A stretch of 64,000 nucleotides of DNA from Brumimicrobium aurantiacum (GTDB taxonomy: Bacteria > Bacteroidota > Bacteroidia > Flavobacteriales_D > Crocinitomicaceae), in assembly GCF_003402975.1 (NCBI RefSeq), contig NZ_QURB01000006.1, positions 1-64,000 on the forward strand, in the 5' to 3' direction. The translations under genes and the position numbers were made by a program. The notes under the pieces are model-generated. The model was not told the DNA's origin, ran no database searches, and saw nothing but the letters and a program-made list of their open reading frames with translations. Below, piece by piece: positions 16,539 to 24,719 of the stretch (within the stretch, counting starts at the first letter, position 1; every line of letters begins with the position of its first letter).

Positions 16539-16682
16539 ATTTATCAACCATCAATTGATTACTTGACATATTTTAAGGGAGTTGAGTGATGAAACTATCA
16601 TAAAATTGATGTCCATTTTAACTTGAGTTGGGTGGTGAATAGTTCACATTTTGAATACCATTTTTTCCATATCAATATTTCA

Positions 16683-16714
16683 TTGAAATTTAAAACAATA
16701 TCCTTTTATCTTTG
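16683..16714 (+). promoter_or_regulatory. bshC promoter
   Basis: TTG-N21-TATCTTTG. The predicted start near 16719 leaves a leader of about 27 bases. Confidence 0.6.
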
Positions 16715-16745
16715 TCATTATACAAAGTTAGACGATTAAGTAAAT

Positions 16746-18332
16746 ATGGAGAAACTAAAGATTAACCGTAGAAAAACCTCATTTTTTAGTGAATTAGCAA
16801 ATCAAATTAATGATCAACAGAAGGATTTAAAAGAATTTGTGCAAGCACCGTTTAGTATTGAAAATTTTGGGGAAATCATTCAAACCAAAAAACAAGATTT
16901 CACTAGAGCTCAGCGTCAGGCTTTATCAGAAGTGGTCAATCAACAATTAGCGGATTATAAAGACTATTCTAAAGTGAAAAGTAATATTGATTTACTTGCT
17001 GAGGAGAATACCTTTACGGTAACAGCGGGACATCAATTAAACCTTTATGGAGGACCATTGTATGTGATTTATAAAATTATGGATGCCATTAAAATGGCTG
17101 AGGAATTAAAAGAAGCTTATCCTACAAATAACTTTGTACCTGTATTTTGGTTGGCTACTGAAGATCATGATTTTGAGGAAATTAATCACCTTCATTTATT
17201 TCATGATAAAATGACTTGGAATACTGATCAAAAAGGTCCTGTTGGAAGATTTTCTTTGGATGATATAGATACTTTTAAATCTGAAATACTAGATAAATTT
17301 GATAATAACCCAGAATATGCTAAGTTCTTAGATCAATTTTATAAAAAAGGTAATCTAGCAGAAGCGACTATTGAATTGATGATGTCTCTTTTTGGTGATT
17401 ATGGTTTAATCGTTCTTGATGCCGATAACACCAAGTTAAAATCAACATTTAGTCCAATTGTTAAAAAAGAGATTGAAACACATTTTTCTGAACGAGAAGT
17501 TCTAAAAACCACAAATAAACTTGAAAATATTGGTTTTCACGGTCAAGCAATGGCCAGACCTATTAACTTGTTTTACATCAAAGATCAATTTAGAGAGCGT
17601 ATAATTCCATTGGAAAATGAGACTTTCCAGATTGGAGAAGAAACAGTGTCAAAAGTAGATTTACTGAAAGACTTGGAACAAAATCCTGAGTGTTTTTCTC
17701 CAAATGTAATTTTGCGACCTTTATATCAAGAATTCATTTTGCCAAATCTATGTTACATTGGTGGAGGAGGAGAGATGTCCTATTGGTTGCAATTTAAGGC
17801 AATGTTTGAAGAGGTGAAAATTCCATTTCCTTTATTAAAAGTACGTAATTCTGTTCAATGGTTTGATAAAAGTACAACCAAAAAGTTTGATAAGTTAGGA
17901 TTGAATTACTTAGATGTTTTTGAATCCATTCATGCGGTGAAAAAGCAGTATGTACTAGATAATGCAGAAGTAGAATTGGATTTCACCACATTGCAAGAGA
18001 AATCTGAAGCCTTGGTTACAGAATTAATTAAAACAGTTACCGATTTAGACAAAGGTCTGGAAGGATATTCGAAAAGTGAAGCCACAAAAATTCAAAAGCA
18101 GATTGATCAATTACAACAAAAGCTAATTCGTCATCAAAAGAAGAAAAGTGATGATGCGATGAAGCAAATTGATGGAATTTATAAGCGTTTATTTCCAAAT
18201 AATGGCTTGCAAGAAAGGTATGAAACTATGGTTCCTTTTCTTGGAAAATATGGCGTTGAGGAATTTGTTGAAATGGTTTATAATCTAATAGAACCTTCCG
18301 AAGAAGATTTAATTGTAATGGTTGATAAATAA
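16746..18332 (+). CDS. bshC: BshC, putative cysteine-adding enzyme of bacillithiol synthesis
   Basis: 528 residues, normal BshC length. The nucleotide-binding-like core shows TAGHQLNLYGGPLYVIYK and VFWLATEDHDFEEI, and a long helical coiled-coil region lies at about 410-480. BshC joins cysteine to glucosaminyl-malate in the last step of bacillithiol synthesis, a low-molecular-weight thiol used by many Bacteroidota in place of glutathione. bshA and bshB are not in this window. The gene stands alone with its own promoter and terminator. Confidence 0.93.
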   Translation: MEKLKINRRKTSFFSELANQINDQQKDLKEFVQAPFSIENFGEIIQTKKQDFTRAQRQALSEVVNQQLADYKDYSKVKSNIDLLAEENTFTVTAGHQLNLYGGPLYVIYKIMDAIKMAEELKEAYPTNNFVPVFWLATEDHDFEEINHLHLFHDKMTWNTDQKGPVGRFSLDDIDTFKSEILDKFDNNPEYAKFLDQFYKKGNLAEATIELMMSLFGDYGLIVLDADNTKLKSTFSPIVKKEIETHFSEREVLKTTNKLENIGFHGQAMARPINLFYIKDQFRERIIPLENETFQIGEETVSKVDLLKDLEQNPECFSPNVILRPLYQEFILPNLCYIGGGGEMSYWLQFKAMFEEVKIPFPLLKVRNSVQWFDKSTTKKFDKLGLNYLDVFESIHAVKKQYVLDNAEVELDFTTLQEKSEALVTELIKTVTDLDKGLEGYSKSEATKIQKQIDQLQQKLIRHQKKKSDDAMKQIDGIYKRLFPNNGLQERYETMVPFLGKYGVEEFVEMVYNLIEPSEEDLIVMVDK

Positions 18333-18360
18333 AAATATCGGACGAAAATTTTAATTATAA

Positions 18361-18395
18361 AAAAAGCTCCTTTGCTAAATGTAAAGGAGCTTTTT
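18361..18395. terminator. bidirectional terminator
   Basis: A 13-bp perfect stem, AAAAAGCTCCTTT/AAAGGAGCTTTTT, lies between the convergent bshC and lipoprotein genes. Confidence 0.9.
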
Positions 18396-18418
18396 AGTTA
18401 TCTAATAATGGTTAAATT

Positions 18419-18841
18419 TTACTCAACTAGTTTAAGGTCTAATACGATTTCGTCTTCCCAATCGTAACACGTTTCCTCACAATTTTTATAAGAAATCGCG
18501 CTTAATTTTTCACTGTCAATTACTGTGATTTCTTCTCCATTATCTTCGTATTTTGCTGTCGCGGTGTACCTTTGATCTACTGGCATTAAATAGTAAATTG
18601 CACCTTCAATTGTTGAGAATTCATCGATTATATTGCCCTCTTCATAGTAGCCTCTATAAAAGGTGACGTCGGCAGCATTATTTGGACTTGTAGATAATTC
18701 AAGTTTGACATATAGCTCATCAGGTTCCTCTGTATAACATATTTGATTATAATCGCAAATATCCTCTTTTCCTTTGCTACAAGCGTTAATAAGAAAAATA
18801 GATCCTAAGAGTACTGGTAAAATTATAAATCGCTTTTTCAT
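18419..18841 (-). CDS. hypothetical lipoprotein
   Basis: 140 residues. Signal peptide ending in LINAC (lipobox), followed by a Cys-rich stretch (CDYNQICYTEEPDELYVKLEL) and a C-terminal Cys pair in NCEETCYDWED. The beta-strand pattern suggests a small Ig-like or carboxypeptidase-regulatory-like fold. Not recognised. It starts 5 bases after the outer-membrane protein gene, so the two form one operon and may work together at the outer membrane. Confidence 0.7.
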   Translation of the reverse strand: MKKRFIILPVLLGSIFLINACSKGKEDICDYNQICYTEEPDELYVKLELSTSPNNAADVTFYRGYYEEGNIIDEFSTIEGAIYYLMPVDQRYTATAKYEDNGEEITVIDSEKLSAISYKNCEETCYDWEDEIVLDLKLVE

Positions 18842-18846
18842 TTTTT

Positions 18847-19446
18847 CTAGTTGTTATTGATGAACATACTGAATTTGATATTTATTGTATGTGGGTTAGA
18901 ATAAGGATTTTGGTGGAGATTGAGGTAACCTAAGTTTAATCTTGATATCTTAGAAAACTGCCACGACAATCCAGCACCAGGTGTAATGGTATATAAATTA
19001 TTACGTTCTTCTTTAAATCCTTTATACTTTCCATAAAAGTATCCAAGTTTTAAACCTCCATAAACACCTAATTTCGTATCATTTAGAAACTGAGTAAAGT
19101 AGAATCTTTTTTCTAGGTCAATTGAAAACTGTAATACTCTTTCTTGTGCTTGAAAAATGATACCATCACCTTCTTCGAATCTTACAGTTTTGTAATATGG
19201 TCTAAAACTTCCATTGAAAGTTGCACTGAAATCATATCCCAACTCTTCTAATCCAAGTCCAAAATCAAGTAGAAAATCTTCATGATTAAAGATTGTTCCC
19301 ATATTAATTCCAAATGTTGGTTGAAAATAACTTACGTTAAATGGATTAACAAAAATAGCTTGTCCATTTGCTTTTTTTGCGTGTAAACTGAAGATACACA
19401 GTATAATAATTGGCGCCATCAATTGACGAATACTTGATTTAATCAT
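18847..19446 (-). CDS. putative outer-membrane beta-barrel protein
   Basis: 199 residues with a signal peptide (cleavage after about residue 28, ANGQA). The mature part alternates aromatic and polar residues, as in barrel strands (GVYGGLKLGYFYGKYKG, LGYLNLHQNPYSNP), and ends in a strand with a near-terminal Phe/Ile (INIKFSMFI). No family was assigned with certainty. First gene of a two-gene unit with the lipoprotein gene downstream. Confidence 0.65.
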   Translation of the reverse strand: MIKSSIRQLMAPIIILCIFSLHAKKANGQAIFVNPFNVSYFQPTFGINMGTIFNHEDFLLDFGLGLEELGYDFSATFNGSFRPYYKTVRFEEGDGIIFQAQERVLQFSIDLEKRFYFTQFLNDTKLGVYGGLKLGYFYGKYKGFKEERNNLYTITPGAGLSWQFSKISRLNLGYLNLHQNPYSNPHTINIKFSMFINNN

Positions 19447-19593
19447 AACAACTTGGTTAATACTTTAATTTGAATGTAAAAATATACAAAACAATTTATT
19501 TAAAATTATCAAAAGTTATACCAAGAATTAATTCTTGCTTTTTATGATGGATATATTATCAGGTTAAAGCTTAACTTCCTTTTAAAACAAAAA

Positions 19594-19623
19594 AATCCAT
19601 CAAGAATTGCTTCTCGATAGATT
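19594..19623 (-). terminator. terminator of the EF-hand gene
   Basis: A 13-bp stem with two G-U pairs (AATCCATCAAGAA/TTCTCGATAGATT on the plus strand) and a 4-base loop, followed on the minus strand by a T7 run. Confidence 0.6.
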
Positions 19624-19675
19624 CTGTTCCAGTTTTATACTTTACTTATGTTACGCTTATCTCTTTCTTTCTTTT

Positions 19676-19917
19676 CTAGATTCTAGTAGGAGTGAAAGCA
19701 TCAAGCTCTTCAAGGGTTAAAAATCCATTTTCATCTGTGTCTATTGTTGCAAACTCTTTCGCAAGTGGACCTTTTACTTCTGATTCACTTAGTTTTCCAT
19801 CTTTGTCAGTATCCATTTTTCAATTAATTCTGCACTTGTTGGAGGAGTTCTTTCCTGACCGTAAGCTGAAACAATACCTAATGATAATCCAAGGCTAATT
19901 ATAAATGCTTTTTTCAT
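19676..19917 (-). pseudogene. secreted EF-hand protein, frameshifted
   Basis: From ATG 19917 the frame reads a signal peptide (MKKAFIISLGLSLG... SAYGQ) and RTPPTSAELIEK, then fails. One missing A in the A-run at 19816-19820 would restore MDTDKDGKLSESEV and, 20 residues on, DTDENGFLTLEEL: two textbook EF-hand calcium loops. The corrected product would be 80 residues. Such small secreted EF-hand proteins are common in Flavobacteriia. The single-base loss in a homopolymer could be a real mutation, phase variation or a sequencing error. A terminator follows. Confidence 0.75.
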
Positions 19918-20055
19918 GTTGTTATAATTTATTTGTTATCTACTTGTTTAGACATTCATTTTTTAGAAAACCTTCGGTTCCATATTGCTAACGAATGTTA
20001 ATTAAAAATTGTTGTTTTTTTTTAATTGATTAAGGATAACAAAACATGGTTCTGC

Positions 20056-20165
20056 TTAATACCTTAGTATCGACCCTAAAACGGAAAAGAGTATAAGTAT
20101 GAAAAATGAGATAAGAACAAGCCCAGTGATAAGGGAATAGGTTTTTAACCGTTTGTTTTGAGCAT
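20056..20165 (-). pseudogene. possible broken single-span membrane peptide
   Basis: A minus-strand stretch reads NKRLKTYSLITGLVLIS..., a hydrophobic helix, and ends SVLGSILRY before a stop at 20056-20058. The only ATG (20163-20165) lies one base out of frame, so a full peptide of about 36 residues would need a single-base change. It follows the 175-residue membrane protein gene by 52 bases on the same strand. It may be a decayed small gene, a non-ATG start or chance. The rest of the gap 19918-20217 holds nothing I can name. Confidence 0.25.
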
Positions 20166-20217
20166 GTTATTTAATGATGTAAAATGTAATGAGAATTGCT
20201 TTATTCAATAAATGAAG

Positions 20218-20745
20218 TTAATTACTTGAATCTATAGGGTTAAGGTATTCCATTAATGCCAAGTTATAACAATGTTCTGAGCAATCTACTGTACAGCCTA
20301 ATCCGATGGCGACAACCTCTACATTATATTTTTCCTTAAACTCTTGTTTAATCTCTTCTGAATCAATAGCGATTCCGCAAGAAAAGTAAGCGAATTTATT
20401 TTGCGTTTTGTCATATTCAAAACGTTCCAATAATTGGTCACAATTATTTTGGTGATAGTTGTTTGTAAAGCGAATTCTATTATATACTGCTACTGATCTG
20501 TAGGCTAAGATTAACTCAGAGAAAATTAAAGCAAGAGCAAAAATGAACAAGGTTTTTAAAAATAAAGGTTTTCTTAGTCTTGGAATGAAGCTAAGAAGGA
20601 TAGAAAAGAGTAATACCGCCAACAATAAAAGCTGAATGTACATTATTAAAGCATCACTCTCAAAAACAAAAAGGTACCTTCTGTTAAAAGCTAACAAACC
20701 GATTCCAACAATAAGAAGTATGATAGAAATGATTGTCTTTCTCAT
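20218..20745 (-). CDS. hypothetical membrane protein with Cys-rich C-terminal domain
   Basis: 175 residues. Three hydrophobic helices (about 4-20, 33-55, 65-83) are followed by a soluble domain with Cys at NNCDQLLERF, YFSCGIAID and GLGCTVDCSEHCYN. The last segment resembles a recurring motif of uncharacterised Bacteroidota proteins. Function unknown; I cannot place it in a family. It lies in a run of minus-strand orphan genes, 102 bases after the lipoprotein gene at 20847-21509. Confidence 0.6.
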   Translation of the reverse strand: MRKTIISIILLIVGIGLLAFNRRYLFVFESDALIMYIQLLLLAVLLFSILLSFIPRLRKPLFLKTLFIFALALIFSELILAYRSVAVYNRIRFTNNYHQNNCDQLLERFEYDKTQNKFAYFSCGIAIDSEEIKQEFKEKYNVEVVAIGLGCTVDCSEHCYNLALMEYLNPIDSSN

Positions 20746-20846
20746 TTTTAGTAGTTATTTAATTAATTGGTTTCGATTGTTTACCAAGTTAAAATAATTA
20801 GGTAAGAATTAAAGAGTAAAGTAAAATTAAGTTGGTAAATCTATTT

Positions 20847-21509
20847 CTAATCTCCAATTATTCTCTTTATTGCTTTTTTATATTCGCTTCCATATGTACT
20901 TTCTTCATTCTTATTTCCCTCCTCATAGACAATAATTTGATAATCAATAATGGAATCTCCTTGAATTTTATAAAAACTAGTCCAATTTCGTCCCGACATA
21001 ACCTTATTATCAATAAGGTCATATTTTGGAAGGTAGTTTGGATTTTTTATTTTTTCAAAACCTCTAATCTTTTGAACTTTAGTTTTGGTTTTATCAACGA
21101 GATATAAGTTGTAAGTCCAATTACTTCTAACATCTGAAGAGTTTTGAATAAGAATATCCTTAATGTTATCGTTGTTGAAATCTATAAATTCAACTTTTTG
21201 GACTAGACTTACAATAGTGTCCCGGTATATTTCAACTTTTTGTTTGTTTTGCTCTTTTAATAATTGAAATATAAAAGTGTAATTCAGTTCATGATTGTTT
21301 CCTTTGTTTAAAGGAGAAAGCTTTATCTTCAGAAATTTATTCCTGTATATTGTATCGCAGTTTATTTCGAATTCATTAGACGAATTAGAGGTTGGTTGAA
21401 TTATAGTTGTACTACTTTTAGATTCAAAAATATGATCTTCATGATGCACGTTTACACAGCCTGTTAAAACAGGGAAAAGGAAGAATATTAATATTAGATT
21501 TGAGTTCAT
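20847..21509 (-). CDS. hypothetical lipoprotein with FG-GAP-like motif
   Basis: 220 residues. Signal peptide ending in VLTGC (lipobox). The middle contains FIDFNNDNIKDILIQ, the calcium-binding-like motif of FG-GAP/VCBS beta-propeller repeats, but only once. The flanking strands suggest a small beta-sandwich. Not recognised further. Downstream lies the membrane protein at 20218-20745; upstream lies the TerB-DnaJ gene. Confidence 0.65.
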   Translation of the reverse strand: MNSNLILIFFLFPVLTGCVNVHHEDHIFESKSSTTIIQPTSNSSNEFEINCDTIYRNKFLKIKLSPLNKGNNHELNYTFIFQLLKEQNKQKVEIYRDTIVSLVQKVEFIDFNNDNIKDILIQNSSDVRSNWTYNLYLVDKTKTKVQKIRGFEKIKNPNYLPKYDLIDNKVMSGRNWTSFYKIQGDSIIDYQIIVYEEGNKNEESTYGSEYKKAIKRIIGD

Positions 21510-21585
21510 TACTGAGTTGATTCAGTGCTAAAGTAACAAATAAAAGTTACTATTAAATAAATATATAGATGTCTAAATCAGTAAT

Positions 21586-22386
21586 TTATGCCATTCCACG
21601 TTCCTTTTTGATATTTTCATAGGCTTCTTGAATACGTTGGAATTTTTCTTTGGCTCCTTTTTGATACTCTTCACCCATTTGAGCAACTTTGTCTGGATGG
21701 TAACGTACAGCCATTTTTCGGTATGCTTTTTTAACCTCCGCATCTGTAGCGTCTTTAGTTGTTCCTAAAACCTTGTAATCACTTTCCGTGTCTCTATGGA
21801 ACATGTTTTGAACACTTGTAAAGTCCATATTTGGAACCCCCATCATTGTTGCAATACGCTGAAGAATTTGCATTTCTTCTGGAGAAACAGAACCATCAGC
21901 TTTCGCAATTCCAAACATGTAATGCAAAAGTTGAACCCGAACTTCTGGACGTGTGCGTGTACGTACATCATTACAGATTTCTTGCAATGGAATGTCTTGT
22001 GGTTGATCAAGAAAGGTCTTTAGGGTTTTAAGGTGATTTTTTGTGAATTGATTTCCAAATTGTTGTTGTAAAAAAGCTTTTACATATTCCAATTCTGATT
22101 TCATCGCTTTACCATCAGCTTTCATTACTGCTGCAGATAAGGCCAATAGCATCGTAGGGAAATCATAACGTTGGGTTTGACGTTGATAAAAATCGAAGAT
22201 ATCTTGTGAAGAACGGAAATTCTGCTGTCTTCCTTGTCCACCTTGTGCTTCATTGACAAATTCTGCTGCTCTAGAGAAATTATCAATAAAAGAACCAATT
22301 AAAAATCCGAAAAACGCAGCAAATAAACTAAAATCAGTTAAATAAAACGCTAATCCTGCTCCAATCCACTTAAAATATCCTGTCAT
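21586..22386 (-). CDS. TerB-like / DnaJ-domain membrane protein (DjlA type)
   Basis: 266 residues. An N-terminal membrane anchor (about 5-35) is followed by a TerB-like helical domain (about 75-185, MLLALSAAVMKADGKAMKSE and a second AKADGSVSPEE copy). A C-terminal J domain (about 203-266) carries an intact HPD motif in VRYHPDKV. This is the DjlA layout: a membrane-bound co-chaperone that stimulates DnaK. It lies just downstream of htpG on the same strand, separated by the htpG terminator, which groups two folding helpers. Confidence 0.88.
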   Translation of the reverse strand: MTGYFKWIGAGLAFYLTDFSLFAAFFGFLIGSFIDNFSRAAEFVNEAQGGQGRQQNFRSSQDIFDFYQRQTQRYDFPTMLLALSAAVMKADGKAMKSELEYVKAFLQQQFGNQFTKNHLKTLKTFLDQPQDIPLQEICNDVRTRTRPEVRVQLLHYMFGIAKADGSVSPEEMQILQRIATMMGVPNMDFTSVQNMFHRDTESDYKVLGTTKDATDAEVKKAYRKMAVRYHPDKVAQMGEEYQKGAKEKFQRIQEAYENIKKERGMA

Positions 22387-22399
22387 AACAATAAATAAA

Positions 22400-22424
22400 A
22401 GGAGCAGGCTTTAAACCTGCTCCT
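22400..22424 (-). terminator. htpG terminator
   Basis: AGGAGCAGG/CCTGCTCCT, a 9-bp perfect stem with a 7-base loop, 11 bases after the htpG stop. It ends just before the TerB-DnaJ start, so that gene may be partly fed by read-through. Confidence 0.8.
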
Positions 22425-22435
22425 CTGTGATTTTT

Positions 22436-24322
22436 TTATACTAATTCAATACTTCTATTCACAAAGTTGGTCAATTCTTCACCTTTTAACATCCCTTGTG
22501 CAAGCATTGCTAAATCAGTTAATTGTTTTGCTTTTTGTGATCTTTCGTCACCTGAAGCTTCTAGAATACTAGAAATTTTTGGATGATTACTGTTCACAAT
22601 CATGTTGTATGTTTCTGGGAAGGCTCCCATAAATCCAGCACCTCCTACAGCTTGTTGCTCTTTCATTCTACGAATAAACTCTGGCTGCGTTACAACGATT
22701 GGTGCTTCACTTTCAGACATACTTTCGAATTGAATCTTAAACATATCTTTGTTTACTGTTCCTTCAAAAACAGGCTTCAATTCTTCTTGTTCTTTTTCGC
22801 TTAATTTAGATGGAATCTCTTCGTCTTTTTGAATCAATTTATCTAAAGTGTCAGCATCAACTCGAGCAAAAGAAACGTTTTCTAAAGTTGTTTCCATTTT
22901 TTGAATCCAGTGTGAAGCAAGAGGACCTTGTAATTCAAGAACTTTATATCCTCTGTCGTTTGCAGCTTTTACAAAGTTAAACTGCTCTTCTTTACTGTTT
23001 GTGTATAAGAAAACTGTTTTTCCGTCTTTGTCTGTTTGCGTTGCTTTAACTTCTTCTTTGAATTCTTCAGCAGTGTAAAACTTACCATCTGTAGATTCAA
23101 TTAAGTGGAAAGCTTTCGATTTGTCAGCGAATTTATCGTCAGACAACATTCCGTATTCAGAGAAGATACGTAAATCTGGCCATTTCTCTTCAAAATCTTT
23201 ACGGTCCTTATTGAACATTTGCTTCAATTTATCCGCAACTTTTTTAGTGATGTGTGAACTAATTTTCTTTACGTTGCTATCACTTTGTAAGTAAGAACGA
23301 GAAACGTTCAATGGAATATCTGGAGAATCGATAACTCCGTGCAGAAGTGTAAGGAATTCAGGTACAATTTCCTCAACGTTGTCAGTAATAAATACTTGGT
23401 TTGAGTATAATTGAATTTTGTTTTTCTGGATCTCTACATTTTCCTTAATTCTTGGGAAATACAAAATTCCAGTCAAGTTAAATGGATAATCAACATTTAA
23501 GTGAATGTGGAACAATGGATCTTCCATTGACATTGGGTAAAGCTCTCTGTAGAAGTTTGTATAATCTTCTTGATTTAAATCCGCCGGCATTTTCGTCCAT
23601 GCTGGAGAAGGATTATTGATTTGATCTGGAACTACATTGTCAATTTTCTTAACGTTTCCATCATCGTCTTTTTCTCCTGAAGGATCGTCGATTTTTTCTG
23701 TTCTTGTTCCAAAAATTACAGGAATCGGTAAGAATTTACAGTATTTATTCAAAATTCCACTGATACGTGCTTCTTCTAAGAACTCAGCAGATTCTTCATT
23801 GATATGTAAAATGATGTCAGTTCCACGGCTTTCTTTTTCCGTTTCTTCTATTGTATATTCAGTTGTACCATTACTTTCCCATCTTACAGGTTTAGCATCG
23901 TCATAACGACCTAAAGTTTTGATTTCAACTTTTTCAGCAACCATAAATGCTGAGTAGAAACCTAAACCAAAGTGACCGATAATTGATTCTTTGTTGTCTG
24001 AATCCTTGTATTTTTGAACGAATTCTTCAGCTCCAGAAAATGCAATTTGATTAATATATTTGTCGATTTCTTCAGCTGTCATACCAATACCGTTGTCACG
24101 AATGGTAAGTGTTTTTGCTTCTTTATCTAATAAAACTTCAACTTTTAAATCTCCAACTTCTTTGTTGTATTCACCATTTTTTGATAATACTTTCAATTTT
24201 TGAGAAGCATCAACCGCGTTAGATACCAACTCACGAAGGAAAATCTCATGATCTGAATACAAAAACTTTTTGATGATCGGAAATATGTTTTCCGTCTCTA
24301 CATTAATATGTCCTTTTTTCAT
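22436..24322 (-). CDS. htpG: molecular chaperone HtpG (Hsp90)
   Basis: 628 residues. The GHKL ATPase domain shows LVSNAVDAS, DNGIGM and IGHFGLGFYSAF, followed by the middle and dimerisation domains of bacterial Hsp90. ATP-driven cytoplasmic chaperone. An Asp/Lys-rich loop at about 205-220 (DPSGEKDDDGNVKK) is longer than in E. coli. The upstream region carries a sigma-54-like -24/-12 element and a palindrome (see separate entries), which would suit stress control. No TAnnTTTG box was found in the leader. Confidence 0.97.
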   Translation of the reverse strand: MKKGHINVETENIFPIIKKFLYSDHEIFLRELVSNAVDASQKLKVLSKNGEYNKEVGDLKVEVLLDKEAKTLTIRDNGIGMTAEEIDKYINQIAFSGAEEFVQKYKDSDNKESIIGHFGLGFYSAFMVAEKVEIKTLGRYDDAKPVRWESNGTTEYTIEETEKESRGTDIILHINEESAEFLEEARISGILNKYCKFLPIPVIFGTRTEKIDDPSGEKDDDGNVKKIDNVVPDQINNPSPAWTKMPADLNQEDYTNFYRELYPMSMEDPLFHIHLNVDYPFNLTGILYFPRIKENVEIQKNKIQLYSNQVFITDNVEEIVPEFLTLLHGVIDSPDIPLNVSRSYLQSDSNVKKISSHITKKVADKLKQMFNKDRKDFEEKWPDLRIFSEYGMLSDDKFADKSKAFHLIESTDGKFYTAEEFKEEVKATQTDKDGKTVFLYTNSKEEQFNFVKAANDRGYKVLELQGPLASHWIQKMETTLENVSFARVDADTLDKLIQKDEEIPSKLSEKEQEELKPVFEGTVNKDMFKIQFESMSESEAPIVVTQPEFIRRMKEQQAVGGAGFMGAFPETYNMIVNSNHPKISSILEASGDERSQKAKQLTDLAMLAQGMLKGEELTNFVNRSIELV

Positions 24323-24355
24323 TGTTTTTAATTTTTTTGTTGACGTTTTCCTATG

Positions 24356-24371
24356 GTCAATCTTTATGCCA
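24356..24371 (-). promoter_or_regulatory. sigma-54-like promoter of htpG
   Basis: On the minus strand it reads TGGCATAAAGATTGAC, which fits the sigma-54 consensus TGGCAYR-N4-TTGCW except for A in place of the conserved C of TTGC. The predicted start lies about 22 bases before the htpG ATG. Confidence 0.45.
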
Positions 24372-24383
24372 GTAGAGTTAAAC

Positions 24384-24396
24384 TGTCAAAATGGCA
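24384..24396. promoter_or_regulatory. palindromic operator upstream of htpG
   Basis: TGTCAAAATGGCA is an interrupted near-palindrome (TGNCA-AAA-TGNCA) centred about 19 bases upstream of the -24 element. It resembles motifs seen before heat-shock genes of Bacteroidota, from memory. The binding protein is unknown. Confidence 0.35.
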
Positions 24397-24719
24397 AGAA
24401 CAAAGTATAAAACTGTTGGTCACACTGACTTTTTGAGTGTTTTTAGGTGAAATTAACTTTTATAAATTCGTTTGGTGTTCTTCTCCTTTTTTCATTGATT
24501 TCACTTTTATCGAGGCCATTTCGAACAACTTTATCGGAGAAATCTTATTCTAATTATGATAACAACCATAAAACACTTGTAAAGTTCCCGATATGCATTT
24601 GTTATATTAATTGCTTAGTTCATTTACTGGTTTTTTCCCAAGAATTTCAATTTCTACTGTGCAATAAGGATAAACACAAAAGATATGATTATTTTCGCAT
24701 TCAATCAAAATGATGAGAA

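Larger units (their letters stand above)
24323..24719. other. htpG-surE intergenic region
   Basis: About 400 bases between divergent htpG and surE. The left part holds the htpG promoter elements. A plus-strand frame of 88 codons at 24447-24713 has an unprotein-like composition, with no signal, domain or promoter, and I consider it chance. Near 24690 a TATTTTCG, one base off the -7 consensus, could serve surE. Confidence 0.5.

Noticed and set aside
16491-16547. Longer start for the cyclophilin
   Set aside because: The extra residues read through the promoter and are hydrophobic without being a signal peptide that would suit this family form.
24447-24713. 88-codon plus-strand frame between htpG and surE
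   Set aside because: No domain, unprotein-like composition, no promoter of its own, and it overlaps the surE leader. I judge it chance.
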